Source: Dehalococcoidia bacterium (GTDB lineage Bacteria > Chloroflexota > Dehalococcoidia > DSTF01 > WHTK01). Taken from it: 57,094 nt of DNA. The translations under genes and the position numbers were made by a program. The notes below the pieces were generated by a model. It was not told where the DNA came from and did not search any database. It saw only the letters and a program-made list of their open reading frames with translations. This document shows positions 8,753 to 18,522 of this stretch, piece after piece (positions within the stretch are counted from its first letter, which is position 1; each line of letters opens with the position of its first letter). The stretch covers positions 1 to 57,094 of the forward strand of contig DATLYJ010000046.1 of NCBI GenBank assembly GCA_035574915.1, read 5' to 3'.

Positions 8753-11700
8753 ATGGACGTCTTCAAGCTGCGCGACGCCGTCGTTAACGAGTACCGCTCG
8801 TACGTCGAGAGCTTCGTCCGCGTGTACGACAAGCGGATAGACGAATTCGTGCGGCAGAAGCTGGCGGAAGGCCACCTCTGGCCGGAGGCCTATCTGCAGC
8901 TGAACCCGGCCTACGAGGCGACTGACACGCTGGGCGAGCTGGCGCGGCAAGGCGTCATCGAGGAGACGACGGCCCGCTTCTTCGGGCCGGACATCCGGCT
9001 CCACCGCCACCAGCGCGAGGCCCTGGAGATAGCGCAGCGTGGGGAGCCCTACGTGGTGACGACGGGCACGGGCTCCGGGAAGAGCCTGACGTACCTGGTG
9101 CCGGTCTACGACGCAATAGTGCGCGCGCGGCCCGAACGGCACTCGGTGCGAGCTATCGTCGTCTACCCGATGAACGCGCTGATCAACAGCCAGCTCGAGG
9201 CCCTGCGTCAGTACGCGGCGAAGAGCGGGATTAGAGACGTCCGCTTCGATCAGTACACCGGCCAGACGAAGAACGAGGACCGTCCACGCATCCTGGACGA
9301 CCCGCCGCACATCCTTCTCACGAACTACATGATGCTGGAGTACATCCTCACCCGCCCCTTCGAGCGCAACCTGCTCAGGACAGCGACCGAGGACCTGCGC
9401 TTCCTCGTCATGGACGAGCTGCACTTCTATCGCGGCCGCCAGGGCGCGGACGTGGCCATGCTCCTGCGCCGCCTCGCCCAGCGCGCCGGCAAGGACCTGC
9501 AGTTCGTCGGCACCAGCGCCACGCTGGCGTCCGAAGGCTCACGCGCGGAACGGCAAAAGGCGGTCGCCGAATCGGCGACTCGTGTCTTCGGCGTGCAGGT
9601 GCCTCCGACAAACGTCATCGACGAGACATTGCAGCGTCTTACGGCCTCGCCGGTACCGCGGACCCGCGATGAGCTGCGCCGCGCGGTCGAGGCGCCGCCT
9701 CCGGCGCCGACGCTGGATGCGGTGCGGGCGCACCCACTGGCTGCCTGGGTCGAGCACGCTTTCGGCATTCAGGAGGAGGACGGCCGCCTGGTCCGGCGTC
9801 CTCCCGAGACCTTCGAGGGCGCCGTGGGCCGGCTCGCAGAGCAGTCGGGCCTGCCGCCGGAGCTGTGCAGGGAGCGCCTGCGCGCCGTGCTCGACGCCGG
9901 CAACGCCGACACGTCGCGTCTCCCTTCCGGTGAGCCGCTCTTCGCCTTCCGGCTGCACCAGTTCCTCTCGTCCGGCGATAGCGTCTGGGCGACCCTGCAG
10001 GCGCCACAGGAACGGGAACTCACGATGGAGGGCAAGTACCTCTTCGACGAGGGACGCGTCCTGTACCCGCTCGCCTTCTGCCGCGAGTGCGGGCAGGAGT
10101 ATTACCTGGTCTCGAAGTTGGTGGAGCTGGGCAAAGAACGGCTTATCCCGCGCCCGCCGATCGTCGGCGCATCCGATGAAGAGACGGATGGTGAGAGCGG
10201 GTTCTTCGCCGTCGATGATGGCGACCTCTGGGTCGACGACATCAACGAGCTGCCAGAGCACTGGCTGGAGGAACTCCGCAGCGGCACGCGCGTAAAGCCT
10301 GCCTATCAGGAATTCCGGCCGCGCGGCTACACCGCCAAAGCCGACGGCGAACTGCGCTCTGCCGGAGAGGGAGTGGCAGGCTGGTTCATGCCACGCCCGT
10401 TCCTCCTATGTCTGCGCTGCCGGGCTACCTACGACAAGCGCGGCACTGACTTCCGAAAACTGTCATCGCTCAGCCAGACGGGGCGGTCCACGGCTACGAG
10501 CGTGATCGTGAATGCGGCCGTCACGGGAATGCGCGGCGAAGTCGAGGACGAAGCGTGCAAGATCCTGAGCTTCACGGACAACCGTCAGGACGCTTCCTTA
10601 CAGGCCGGGCACCTCAATGACTTCGTCCAGATCGCCCAGCTGCGGGCTGCCCTCGTGAGCGCGGTAAGGCGTCACGGAAGGCTGACGCACGAGCTCCTGG
10701 GCGAGCGCCTCTTCAAGGAGATGGCGCTCAAGCCAGCGGACTTCCTCAAGACGCCTGTCGAGGAGGGCAGTCCGGGTTACGAGCGCGGCCGGCGCGCGAT
10801 GGAACGGCTCCTGGCTTATCGAGCCTTCGAAGACCTGGCGCGAGACTGGCGTGTAGCCCAGCCAAACCTTGAACAGGCTGGCTTACTCCGCATCGACTAT
10901 GACGGCCTTGCGGCGCTCGCGGCCGATGACCGCCTCTGGGCGGGCCTGCCAGGAATCGGCGAAGCACCTCCTCAGCGGCGTGAAGAAGCGCTGCGGACGT
11001 TCCTGGACCACATCCGGTTCCAGCTGGCAATCGATGCTAAGGCGCTCACAGAGGACGAAACCCGCGCCTTGAGGAGTGTCACGTCTGACCTGCATGACTC
11101 CTGGGCCCTGGACGAGCGTGACATCCTCGAGACCCAGTCCATCGCCCTGTTGCCGGGCGTCCTCCCAGACGCTCGCGAGAGCCGCCAGCGGGTCTTGCGC
11201 CTGGGCCGCCGCTCTAACCTTGCGCGCTACTTGCGATCGCAGCGGACCTGGGGAACCACGCGGGACCTGGATGGCGACTCTGTTGAAGACCTCATTCGTG
11301 CCATCGTCCGGGCCTTGAACGGGCACATCCTGACGGTCATTTCCCGCAGTGGCGAAGACCGTGGCGTGAGGATCCGCGAGAGTGCGCTGATCTGGCTGCC
11401 GGGTGACGGCAGAGTGCCGCCGCCGGACCCGGTGAGAAGCCGGGACCTGCATCGTCGACGCGACTTCGGAGACGGCAAGCCGAATCAGTACTTCGCGCAC
11501 CTTTACGGCCAGGGTGCGGCAGCCCTGCGCGGGATCTTTGGCCATGAGCACACCGGCCAGGTCAGAATCGACCTGCGCCAGGAGCGGGAGCGTGACTTTA
11601 CGGACGGCCGGCTACCGGCCCTTTTCTGCTCCCCGACTATGGAGTTAGGTGTCGACATTCGGGACCTTCGCGCCGTGCACCTGAGGAACGTCCCGCCCAC

Positions 11701-13831
11701 GCCTGCGAACTACGCCCAGAGAAGTGGGCGTGCTGGCCGTGGCGGCCGCCCCGCTCTCGTTGTCACGTTCGCTGCTCAGGGGAATGTGCACGACCAGTAC
11801 TTCTTCCGCAAACGCGACCGGATGATCGCCAGCGCAGTCACACCGGCTCGTATGGACCTCCGCAATAAGGAGCTCGTCGAGGCCCACCTGCACGCAACGT
11901 GGCTTTCAATCGTGGGCCTCCGTCTAGGCAACAGCATTTCCGAGATCCTGGATGCGGACGTTATTGGCTACCCGCTACGGCAGGAAGTGCGCGATGTCAT
12001 ATACGACCGGGACAGGTACGAGCAACCTGCGCTCGAGGCCTGCCGTGAGGTCCTGAGACGAGCTCCCGAAATCATTGAGAGCGGTTGGTGGTACTCCGAA
12101 AATTGGTTGTTGGAGATGGTCGGCAACGCTCCGACTGAGTTCGACAGGGCGTTCGAACGTTGGCGAGAGGAGTATGGTGCAGCCGTCCGCATGCGCGACG
12201 CGGCAAGAGCCATCACTGACTCTCCCATGTCAAGCCGTCAGGAACGGGAGCAAGCCGAGCAGCGCGAGCGCGAAGCCAAACGCGAGATTGCACTTCTTCT
12301 GAATCAGGCCGGTCAGACCGAGACGGACTATTACCCTTACCGTTATCTGGCAGCCGAAGGATTCCTACCCGGCTATAACTTCCCGCGTCTTCCCGTGCGC
12401 GCTCTCGTCGGACGCGGAGACGAGGCCGAAGCCATCGACAGGCCTCGCTTCATTGGGCTCGCCGAGCTAGCGCCTCACAGTCTCCTCTACCACGAAGGAC
12501 GAAAGTACCGCATCGATGGCGCCGTAGTTCCGCAAAGTGGCCTGGGGAGTCGGTTCCGGCGCGCCAGGTGGTGCAAGAACTGCGGCTACGTCCATGCTGA
12601 CGACGCCTCCACCTCAGATCTCTGCGAACACTGCTCTACGCGGATGGATGCGGCGAGCTCAGACTTGAGTAGCACGCTGCTTTCACAGCCAACTATGCGC
12701 ACAAGACCGGTGGAACGTATCTCGTCCGAGGAGGAGGAGAGGCTTCGGCGCGGTTACGTTGTCACGACCCATTATCGATTCTTTCCACCCTGGCGACCCC
12801 GGCCCGGCACGGTGGTCACACCGGATGGGGAGCGTCTCTTAGACCTTCTCTTCGTGCCGGCAGGGGAACTCTGGCGAATCAATCACGGCTGGAGACGCGC
12901 TCCAAGTGCTGGATTCAAGCTCGATCCGGAGACCGGGCGCTGGCAACGACAGACCGAGGATCCAAGTCCGGATGAAGGGGACCCGGACGCGCCGCAAGCG
13001 CTATCAGGAATCAAGACCTACGTCACCGACAAGCGCAACCTGCTGTTGCTCCGCCTCGACGCTTCTCACGCCGACCGCACCTTTGCCACGACCATGATGT
13101 ACGCGCTTCGGCGCGCGATTGAGGTGGTCCATCAGGTTGAAGAGCAAGAAATCGCAGCGGAGCTGGTCGGGAAAGGTGGCGAGCAGCGGCTACTCCTCTG
13201 GGAAGCGGCGGAGGGCGGAACAGGGGTCTGGGAACGGCTCGTCGACCAACTATCGGGAATCGCTGAACTTGCCCGGCAAGCACTTATCCTCTGCCACTAT
13301 GACCCGGTGACCGGTGAGGATGACCCCGCGTACTCGGGCGACTGCATAAGCGGCTGCTACGAGTGTCTGCTGAGCTACTCAAACCAGTTAGAACATCGCT
13401 TCATCGACCGCCGCGAGATCCGTGACTTTCTTCTGAGGCTAACCTCGGCCAAAACAGAATGGGCCGCAAAGGGACGGTCGCCGTCCGAGCAATACGAATG
13501 GCTGAAGGCAAAGCTGGACCCAGCGTCCGGTCTAGGGTTGAAGTTTCTCGACTTCTTGTTCGAGAAGGGCTACCTGCTCCCCGACGATGCCGAGAATCGA
13601 CCCGCAGCCGACATTGCCGTTCAACCGGACTTCTACTACGAGAGGCACGGATCACCCGGGGCGTGTGTGTTCGTCGACGGCCCTGCTCACGATAGTGCGG
13701 GACAGTTAGTCAGAGATGCGGCGCAGCGGCAGGCGCTCGAGAACGCCGGCTATCGAGTCATCACAATACGCTACGATTCGCCTTTTGATGTTCAGGTGGC
13801 TGACCACCCGGACATTTTTGGCCGGCCTTAA
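8753..13831 (+). CDS. DruE-like DEAD/DEAH helicase with MZB/DUF1998 and C-terminal nuclease-like domain
   Basis: A 1692-residue superfamily 2 helicase. Walker A (TGTGSGKS) is at 104-111, DELH at 221, GTSATL near 253, paired Cys knuckles (CREC near 444; CLRC near 553), motif VI (QRSGRAGRGGR) near 990, further Cys pairs near 1273-1297 (CKNC, CEHC), and the MZB signature CISGCYECLLSYSNQ near 1531. The last 80 residues carry QPDFYY (D1626), then VDGPAH (D1642, H1645) and a closing GYRVITIRY strand, a pattern of VSR/DUF559-type PD-(D/E)XK folds. Druantia DruE and DISARM DrmA/DrmB contain related helicase and DUF1998 parts. The gene starts 8 bases after the OLD gene and ends the operon. Confidence 0.85.
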   Translation: MDVFKLRDAVVNEYRSYVESFVRVYDKRIDEFVRQKLAEGHLWPEAYLQLNPAYEATDTLGELARQGVIEETTARFFGPDIRLHRHQREALEIAQRGEPYVVTTGTGSGKSLTYLVPVYDAIVRARPERHSVRAIVVYPMNALINSQLEALRQYAAKSGIRDVRFDQYTGQTKNEDRPRILDDPPHILLTNYMMLEYILTRPFERNLLRTATEDLRFLVMDELHFYRGRQGADVAMLLRRLAQRAGKDLQFVGTSATLASEGSRAERQKAVAESATRVFGVQVPPTNVIDETLQRLTASPVPRTRDELRRAVEAPPPAPTLDAVRAHPLAAWVEHAFGIQEEDGRLVRRPPETFEGAVGRLAEQSGLPPELCRERLRAVLDAGNADTSRLPSGEPLFAFRLHQFLSSGDSVWATLQAPQERELTMEGKYLFDEGRVLYPLAFCRECGQEYYLVSKLVELGKERLIPRPPIVGASDEETDGESGFFAVDDGDLWVDDINELPEHWLEELRSGTRVKPAYQEFRPRGYTAKADGELRSAGEGVAGWFMPRPFLLCLRCRATYDKRGTDFRKLSSLSQTGRSTATSVIVNAAVTGMRGEVEDEACKILSFTDNRQDASLQAGHLNDFVQIAQLRAALVSAVRRHGRLTHELLGERLFKEMALKPADFLKTPVEEGSPGYERGRRAMERLLAYRAFEDLARDWRVAQPNLEQAGLLRIDYDGLAALAADDRLWAGLPGIGEAPPQRREEALRTFLDHIRFQLAIDAKALTEDETRALRSVTSDLHDSWALDERDILETQSIALLPGVLPDARESRQRVLRLGRRSNLARYLRSQRTWGTTRDLDGDSVEDLIRAIVRALNGHILTVISRSGEDRGVRIRESALIWLPGDGRVPPPDPVRSRDLHRRRDFGDGKPNQYFAHLYGQGAAALRGIFGHEHTGQVRIDLRQERERDFTDGRLPALFCSPTMELGVDIRDLRAVHLRNVPPTPANYAQRSGRAGRGGRPALVVTFAAQGNVHDQYFFRKRDRMIASAVTPARMDLRNKELVEAHLHATWLSIVGLRLGNSISEILDADVIGYPLRQEVRDVIYDRDRYEQPALEACREVLRRAPEIIESGWWYSENWLLEMVGNAPTEFDRAFERWREEYGAAVRMRDAARAITDSPMSSRQEREQAEQREREAKREIALLLNQAGQTETDYYPYRYLAAEGFLPGYNFPRLPVRALVGRGDEAEAIDRPRFIGLAELAPHSLLYHEGRKYRIDGAVVPQSGLGSRFRRARWCKNCGYVHADDASTSDLCEHCSTRMDAASSDLSSTLLSQPTMRTRPVERISSEEEERLRRGYVVTTHYRFFPPWRPRPGTVVTPDGERLLDLLFVPAGELWRINHGWRRAPSAGFKLDPETGRWQRQTEDPSPDEGDPDAPQALSGIKTYVTDKRNLLLLRLDASHADRTFATTMMYALRRAIEVVHQVEEQEIAAELVGKGGEQRLLLWEAAEGGTGVWERLVDQLSGIAELARQALILCHYDPVTGEDDPAYSGDCISGCYECLLSYSNQLEHRFIDRREIRDFLLRLTSAKTEWAAKGRSPSEQYEWLKAKLDPASGLGLKFLDFLFEKGYLLPDDAENRPAADIAVQPDFYYERHGSPGACVFVDGPAHDSAGQLVRDAAQRQALENAGYRVITIRYDSPFDVQVADHPDIFGRP

Positions 13832-13875
13832 GTAGCGCACCGTTGACCACTGTTCTGCTCCAGGCACTCCGAACA

Positions 13876-13922
13876 GGCAAGATACGAGTCTTGCCGTGGT
13901 TTACTTCCGAAGTGGTTAACCA
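13876..13922. terminator. Hairpin and palindrome between converging genes
   Basis: GGCAAGA (13876-13882) and TCTTGCC (13889-13895) form a perfect 7-bp stem with a 6-base loop, placed between the end of the helicase gene and the end of the facing nuclease gene. No strong T tract follows. A perfect 10-bp palindrome, TGGTTAACCA, sits at 13913-13922. A shared terminator is the simplest reading. Confidence 0.4.
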
Positions 13923-13956
13923 AGGTAATACGGTAGATTCCGCAAAGTAGCCGACT

Positions 13957-15072
13957 TCAGCCCCCGGAGTCTCGCAATGTCAGTTTGATTGGCGCACCGA
14001 CTTGGTTCGCCTCGGCATAGGCGGAGGTCAAGGTTTCAAGGAGACTCTCGGCAAGGGAGTGGACACGTAGATATGTTCCTTGCTTGAGCTCTGCTGGAGC
14101 GATCTCTCTTTCGATGAGAGGGATTGCGGTGGGAGCTCGGCGTTCGAAGACGCTCCTCCAGTACTGGAGGAACGCCCTGCCGCGTTCGTTCCAAATCGTG
14201 ATCAGACCAACATTGTCCGGGCGAAGCCGGGGAAGCAGGGTAACGGCCCCGGATCTTCCTACGTAGCTCGCGAGAGTCGCGAGGTTCCTCGCTTCCATTT
14301 CTTCAGCCCAATCCGCGAGAGCTTCCAGGACTGGTTTGAATTCTGGAAGAGCATCGTCGATGCTGCGTCGAAACTCTGACGCGCCAGGTGACAGGATTCC
14401 TCCTCCCCGCTCGCGCTGAGGAATCGGTCGTTGTTCGCGTATGCTAGCTCGCTGCTCGGGCGCAATCCTCTGCGGCACTACTACCTGCGATCCGCCGACG
14501 TGGTACGACGCCACGGCGATGAGGTCGATGGAAAGCTTCTCGGAGACGGCCTCTAGAAATCCCGATAGCATGACGAGTTCTTCCGGTGCGGAGTCAAGCA
14601 CGAATACGAGCCGAAACCTGCCCTCAATGAGGCTGGCCGCGAGTGCGTCATTAAACTCGCCAACGTCGAAGCTCCCTTCCTGATGGTTCGCTGCCACCAT
14701 GTCCGCCAGTGTGGCGTAGCCGCGACTTTGGAGATGGGTGGCCAACAAGGTTTCCAGTTCACTGACCGAAAACCCATGCAAGTACGCAGCGTAAGCAAGT
14801 ACCTGGGCGATGACGGCCCGCCTGGCCTCAGCATTCCGCGAGAGCTTTACTTCGATGACCGCCAAGCGGCCCTTGGGATCAACTGCTATCAAGTCGGCGA
14901 TGCCGGTGCCGAGCCGGACCTCTCTCCCAACGATTACGAGGGAAGGGGAGCCGGCCAGAGGCAGCATCTGTGGTTCGCGTTCAACCAGCGTGTGGAGCGC
15001 TGCCTCATCGGGAAACCCGGAGGGAGCGAGCAGTTTCCAGCCGTCGCCGTCGTTTTGCCAGATCGCCGTCAT
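13957..15072 (-). CDS. PD-(D/E)XK endonuclease-like protein
   Basis: A 371-residue protein with a clear N-terminal nuclease core: D60 in GTGIADLIAV, E74 and K76 in VIEVKL, and Q90 in the next helix, matching the D...ExK...Q pattern of NucS/DUF91-like and related PD-(D/E)XK enzymes. The rest (about 150-371) has no motif I recognise. The ATG at 15072 was chosen because MTAIWQNDGDG leads directly into the core and the longer upstream frame is low in recognisable content. It faces the defence operon tail to tail across about 125 bases, so it could be an accessory gene of the island or an independent DNA-repair or restriction nuclease. Confidence 0.7.
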   Translation of the reverse strand: MTAIWQNDGDGWKLLAPSGFPDEAALHTLVEREPQMLPLAGSPSLVIVGREVRLGTGIADLIAVDPKGRLAVIEVKLSRNAEARRAVIAQVLAYAAYLHGFSVSELETLLATHLQSRGYATLADMVAANHQEGSFDVGEFNDALAASLIEGRFRLVFVLDSAPEELVMLSGFLEAVSEKLSIDLIAVASYHVGGSQVVVPQRIAPEQRASIREQRPIPQRERGGGILSPGASEFRRSIDDALPEFKPVLEALADWAEEMEARNLATLASYVGRSGAVTLLPRLRPDNVGLITIWNERGRAFLQYWRSVFERRAPTAIPLIEREIAPAELKQGTYLRVHSLAESLLETLTSAYAEANQVGAPIKLTLRDSGG

Positions 15073-15223
15073 GGCTCCAAATTCTAGCGCGGAAGCGCGG
15101 GGCACGATGTTAGACCCAGCCGGACGGCGGCCTGATCTGTTACGGCCGCGGGCGGGCGAGCCAGCATGGTGAGGCCGAATGCTAGAATCGCCTTCGCCCG
15201 ACTGATGAGCGAGAGGTGGCGGT

Positions 15224-16336
15224 ATGGCCGATGACGTGTTCGACCTGCGGCAGGCGGTCAGCGCCGAGCACGCGCCGATGTCGGCGCTCGACGAGTTGCC
15301 TGTGCACCAGTGGTCCGAGCAGGAGATGCGCTTCCAGAGCACTACGGACCCGCGCGCCTACGAGCGCTACTGGTTCACGGCGCAGGACCGCACCGGCGAC
15401 CTCTTCGTGGTCACGGGCTTCGGCCTTTACCCGAACCTGCGGACGGTGGAGGCGTACTCGATCGTGAACCTGCGCGGCCAGCACACGACGGTGCGGGCGC
15501 ACAGGCGCCTCACGGCGAACCGCGCCGACATGCGGGTGGGGCCAATCGACTTCAGGCCGCTACGGGCGTTCGGCGAGTGGCGCCTGACGCTGGACCCGAA
15601 CGACTACGGCATCTCCTACGACCTGCGCTGGCAGGACACGAAGCGGGCCGTGCTCCAGCCCATCCGGGGCCTGGGCGGCTACGAGACCTTCGGCCGCGTC
15701 AGCGGGGAGGTCACGGTGCAGGGCGAGCGCTTCGAGCTTGCGCCGGACCTCTATTGCGGCTCTCGCGATCACCACTGGGGCGTCCGCGACGGCGTGGGCG
15801 GGCGGGGCCATATGCTCAACCCCGGCGGCACGAGCGTCGCCACGGGCGGTGTATGGGTGGAGTTCGGCGACTGGTCCGTCTGGCTCAACCGCATCCTTTA
15901 CAACCTCGGCGACAAGCGGCCCGGAGCGGGACAGATCGTCGCCATGGAGCGGCGTCTGAGCTTCGAGCCGGACACCCACATCTTTACGGGCGGGACCGTC
16001 AGCATCACGCTCCAGGGTGGGGAGAAGAGGGACCTGCACTTCCGGCGCCTGGGCTTCCAGACGGCCTACCTCCGCTGCGGGATGTACGGCGGCCGCGAGG
16101 GCGGCACCCCGAACGGCGACATCTGGCACGGAATGTACGTCGGGGACAACGTGGTGTCCGGCGAGACGTACGACACCACCGACCCCGCGGTGCGCCTGCA
16201 CATCGCCGGGGCCGCCGACCACCACTGTGAGGTGCGCTGCGGCGACGAGGTCGCTTACGGCATCTTCGAGTCGCACGACCCGATCACCTGGGAGATGGCG
16301 CGAGACGGCCGCCCCGGATACAGTCTGATCGAGTAG
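15224..16336 (+). CDS. AttH/CrtC-like lipocalin-fold protein, function unknown
   Basis: A 370-residue soluble protein with a GSRDHHWG motif near residue 181, then long beta-rich stretches. The RDHHWG element and general layout resemble the AttH / hydroxyneurosporene-hydratase-like (CrtC) superfamily, whose members act on terpenoid or other hydrophobic substrates, but I cannot name a substrate. GAGAGGTGG just before the ATG serves as ribosome binding site, and a TAGAAT at 15183-15188 is a possible -10. An SDR epimerase follows after about 100 bases on the same strand, so the two may share a transcript. Confidence 0.5.
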   Translation: MADDVFDLRQAVSAEHAPMSALDELPVHQWSEQEMRFQSTTDPRAYERYWFTAQDRTGDLFVVTGFGLYPNLRTVEAYSIVNLRGQHTTVRAHRRLTANRADMRVGPIDFRPLRAFGEWRLTLDPNDYGISYDLRWQDTKRAVLQPIRGLGGYETFGRVSGEVTVQGERFELAPDLYCGSRDHHWGVRDGVGGRGHMLNPGGTSVATGGVWVEFGDWSVWLNRILYNLGDKRPGAGQIVAMERRLSFEPDTHIFTGGTVSITLQGGEKRDLHFRRLGFQTAYLRCGMYGGREGGTPNGDIWHGMYVGDNVVSGETYDTTDPAVRLHIAGAADHHCEVRCGDEVAYGIFESHDPITWEMARDGRPGYSLIE

Positions 16337-16438
16337 CACAGGGGCGCGGCGAGGCGCCGCGCCATACCGGGACCACCACAGCAATTCCGCGGCCGCGCCC
16401 GCCACCCCGGGCCGGGGGCGCCGCGCGATGGAGAAGAG

Positions 16439-17494
16439 ATGTCTGAAGCTGCGACCCCAAAGGTCTTGATAACGGGCGGCGCCGGGTTCCTGGGCATCAA
16501 CCTGGCACGCTACCTGCACGCGCGCGGCTACGCTATCACGTCGCTCGACATCGCGGAGTTCGACTACCCGGACATGCGCGACAAGGTCACGGTCGTGACG
16601 GGCGACATCCGCGACCGCGAGGCGGTCGACCGCGCGATGGAGGGCGCCGACTACGTGGTGCACACGGCGGCGGCGCTACCGCTGTACAAGCCCCGGGACA
16701 TCTACACTACGGACGTCGAGGGCACGCGGAACGTGCTCGCCTCCGCGCTCGCGCACGGCGTCAAGCGGGCCGTCCACATCTCGTCCACCGCTGTCTACGG
16801 CATCCCCGACCACCACCCGCTGAGGGAAGACGACCGCCTCGAAGGCGTTGGGCCCTACGGTCAGGCGAAGATCCAAGCGGAGATGATCGCGCTCGAGTAC
16901 CGCGCGAAGGGCCTCGTGGTACCGATCATCCGGCCGAAGTCGTTCATCGGCCCCGAACGCCTGGGCGTCTTCGCCCTGCTGTACGACTGGGCGCTGGAGG
17001 GCCACAATTTCCCGGTCCTGGGCAGCGGCAAGAACCTGTACCAGCTCCTGGACGTCGAGGACCTCTGTGAGGCGATCCGTCTCTGCCTCACGTTGCCCGA
17101 GGACGCGGTAAACGACACCTTCAACATCGGCGCGAAGGTCTTCGGGACGATGAAGGAGGACTATCAGGCGGTCCTGGACCGCGCCGGGCACGGGAAGCGC
17201 ATCATTCCCATCCCGGCGGCGCCAGCCATCTGGGTCCTGCGCATCCTGGAGGCCTTGCACATCTCGCCGCTATACAAGTGGGTGTACGAGACGGCTTCGA
17301 AGGAGTCCTACGTCTCGATCGAGAAGGCGGAGAAGAAGCTCGGCTTCTCGCCGAAGTACTCGAACAAGGACGCGCTGTTGCGCAACTTCGAGTGGTACAT
17401 CCAGAACCGCGAGCAGTTCGCACAGGCATCGGGGATCTCGCACAGGGTCCCCTGGCGCCAGGGGGCGCTGGGGCTGGCGAAGCGCGTGTTCTAG
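16439..17494 (+). CDS. NAD-dependent epimerase/dehydratase (extended SDR)
   Basis: A 351-residue extended short-chain dehydrogenase. The N-terminal dinucleotide-binding motif is GGAGFLG (residues 13-19) and the catalytic YxxxK is YGQAK near residue 140, with the preceding Ser in HISSTAVYG. The family covers nucleotide-sugar epimerases, 3-beta-hydroxysteroid dehydrogenases and related enzymes; nothing seen here fixes the substrate. GGAGAAGAG before the ATG is a good ribosome binding site. It converges on rsmI with only 13 bases between stops. Confidence 0.85.
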   Translation: MSEAATPKVLITGGAGFLGINLARYLHARGYAITSLDIAEFDYPDMRDKVTVVTGDIRDREAVDRAMEGADYVVHTAAALPLYKPRDIYTTDVEGTRNVLASALAHGVKRAVHISSTAVYGIPDHHPLREDDRLEGVGPYGQAKIQAEMIALEYRAKGLVVPIIRPKSFIGPERLGVFALLYDWALEGHNFPVLGSGKNLYQLLDVEDLCEAIRLCLTLPEDAVNDTFNIGAKVFGTMKEDYQAVLDRAGHGKRIIPIPAAPAIWVLRILEALHISPLYKWVYETASKESYVSIEKAEKKLGFSPKYSNKDALLRNFEWYIQNREQFAQASGISHRVPWRQGALGLAKRVF

Positions 17495-17507
17495 ACGGGC
17501 GGCGGCC

Positions 17508-18347
17508 TCAGGCCCTCGGGCCGGGGCGTCCGCCAGCATCCAGCCACAGCTCGTACATGCGCCGCCGGGAGACCCCGTAGCGGCGTTCGAGCAGCGCCGC
17601 GGCCTGCGAGCGCGTCAGGCCGACGTCGCGCATGGCGGCTAGCTCCTCCCGCCAGGCGGACTCGTCCGCCGGCTGCGGCTTCGCGGCGCGCGCACCCTCG
17701 ATCACCAGCACGAACTCCCCTCGCGCTTCGTGGAGGCGCGCGAGGACGTCGGCCGCGGTGCCGACCAGGACCTCTTCGTGAAGCTTCGTGAGCTCCCGGC
17801 AGACCGCGAGGCGGCGCTCGGGCAGGGTCTCGGCCAGGAGCTGAAGAGTGCGTTTGACCCTGCCGGGGGCCTCGAAGGCCACCAGAGTATCGGGACCCGA
17901 GGCAAGCGACGCGAACAAGCGGCGAAGAGGCCCCGCTTCGCGTGGGAGGAAGCCGAGGAAGCGGTAGGTTCTGGCCCTCAGGCCGGCGACCGAGAGGGCC
18001 GTGACGACGGCCGAGGGGCCGGGGACCGGCACGACGGCGTGGCCGGCAGCCCGCGCGGCGGCGACGAGCTCGACCCCGGGGTCGCTGATGGCCGGAGTGC
18101 CGGCGTCCGAGATGAGGGCTATGTCAGTTTCCGCCAACCTGCCGATGATCTCCGGTAAACGGATGGATTTGTTATGATCGTTGAAACTTATGAGCCTCGC
18201 CTCGATGCCGTGCCTCGCCAGGAGCTTCCTGGCGACGCGCGTGTCCTCGGCGGCAATGAGGCCCACTTCTCTCAGTACCCTCAACGCCCGCAGCGTGACG
18301 TCTTCGAGATTGCCGATTGGCGTCGCGACGACGTAGAGGGTGGCCAT
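17508..18347 (-). CDS. rsmI: 16S rRNA (cytidine1402-2'-O)-methyltransferase
   Basis: A 279-residue tetrapyrrole-methylase-fold enzyme that 2'-O-methylates C1402 of 16S rRNA in the ribosomal P site. Family signatures are strong: LYVVATPIGNLEDVTLRAL at the N-terminus, AAEDTR, and LISDAGTPAISDPG near residue 80. The length is normal. The C-terminal 50 residues form the usual small helical domain (GLTRSQAAALLERRYGVSRR). It is transcribed divergently from guaB3 across a 175-base gap. Confidence 0.95.
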   Translation of the reverse strand: MATLYVVATPIGNLEDVTLRALRVLREVGLIAAEDTRVARKLLARHGIEARLISFNDHNKSIRLPEIIGRLAETDIALISDAGTPAISDPGVELVAAARAAGHAVVPVPGPSAVVTALSVAGLRARTYRFLGFLPREAGPLRRLFASLASGPDTLVAFEAPGRVKRTLQLLAETLPERRLAVCRELTKLHEEVLVGTAADVLARLHEARGEFVLVIEGARAAKPQPADESAWREELAAMRDVGLTRSQAAALLERRYGVSRRRMYELWLDAGGRPGPRA

Positions 18348-18462
18348 TTAGTCTGGAGGATGCCGGAGACGGGAAGCAGAGAACGGGGGGAAAACGTCCC
18401 TGTAACCCATGGTCCCTGTTTCCGGGTTCCTGTTAATCGGTATAGGCAACATAGCCGATTGC

Positions 18463-18502
18463 TTGACCTTTCGGCGAGCGGGCCCTATATTCTTCGAATA
18501 TA
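18463..18502 (+). promoter_or_regulatory. Sigma70-type promoter of guaB3 with palindrome over the -10
   Basis: TTGACC (18463-18468) and TATATT (18486-18491) are separated by 17 bases. The -10 is also the left arm of a perfect inverted repeat, TATATTC / GAATATA (18486-18492 and 18496-18502), with a 3-base centre. That arrangement would suit an operator at the transcription start, about 21 bases before the ATG. Confidence 0.65.
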
Positions 18503-18522
18503 GCAGGCAGGGGGTGGCGAGC

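Noticed and set aside
15073-15342. A longer N-terminus for the PD-(D/E)XK protein
   Set aside because: The extension is rich in Ser, Arg and Cys without recognisable content; the ATG at 15072 directly precedes the nuclease domain.
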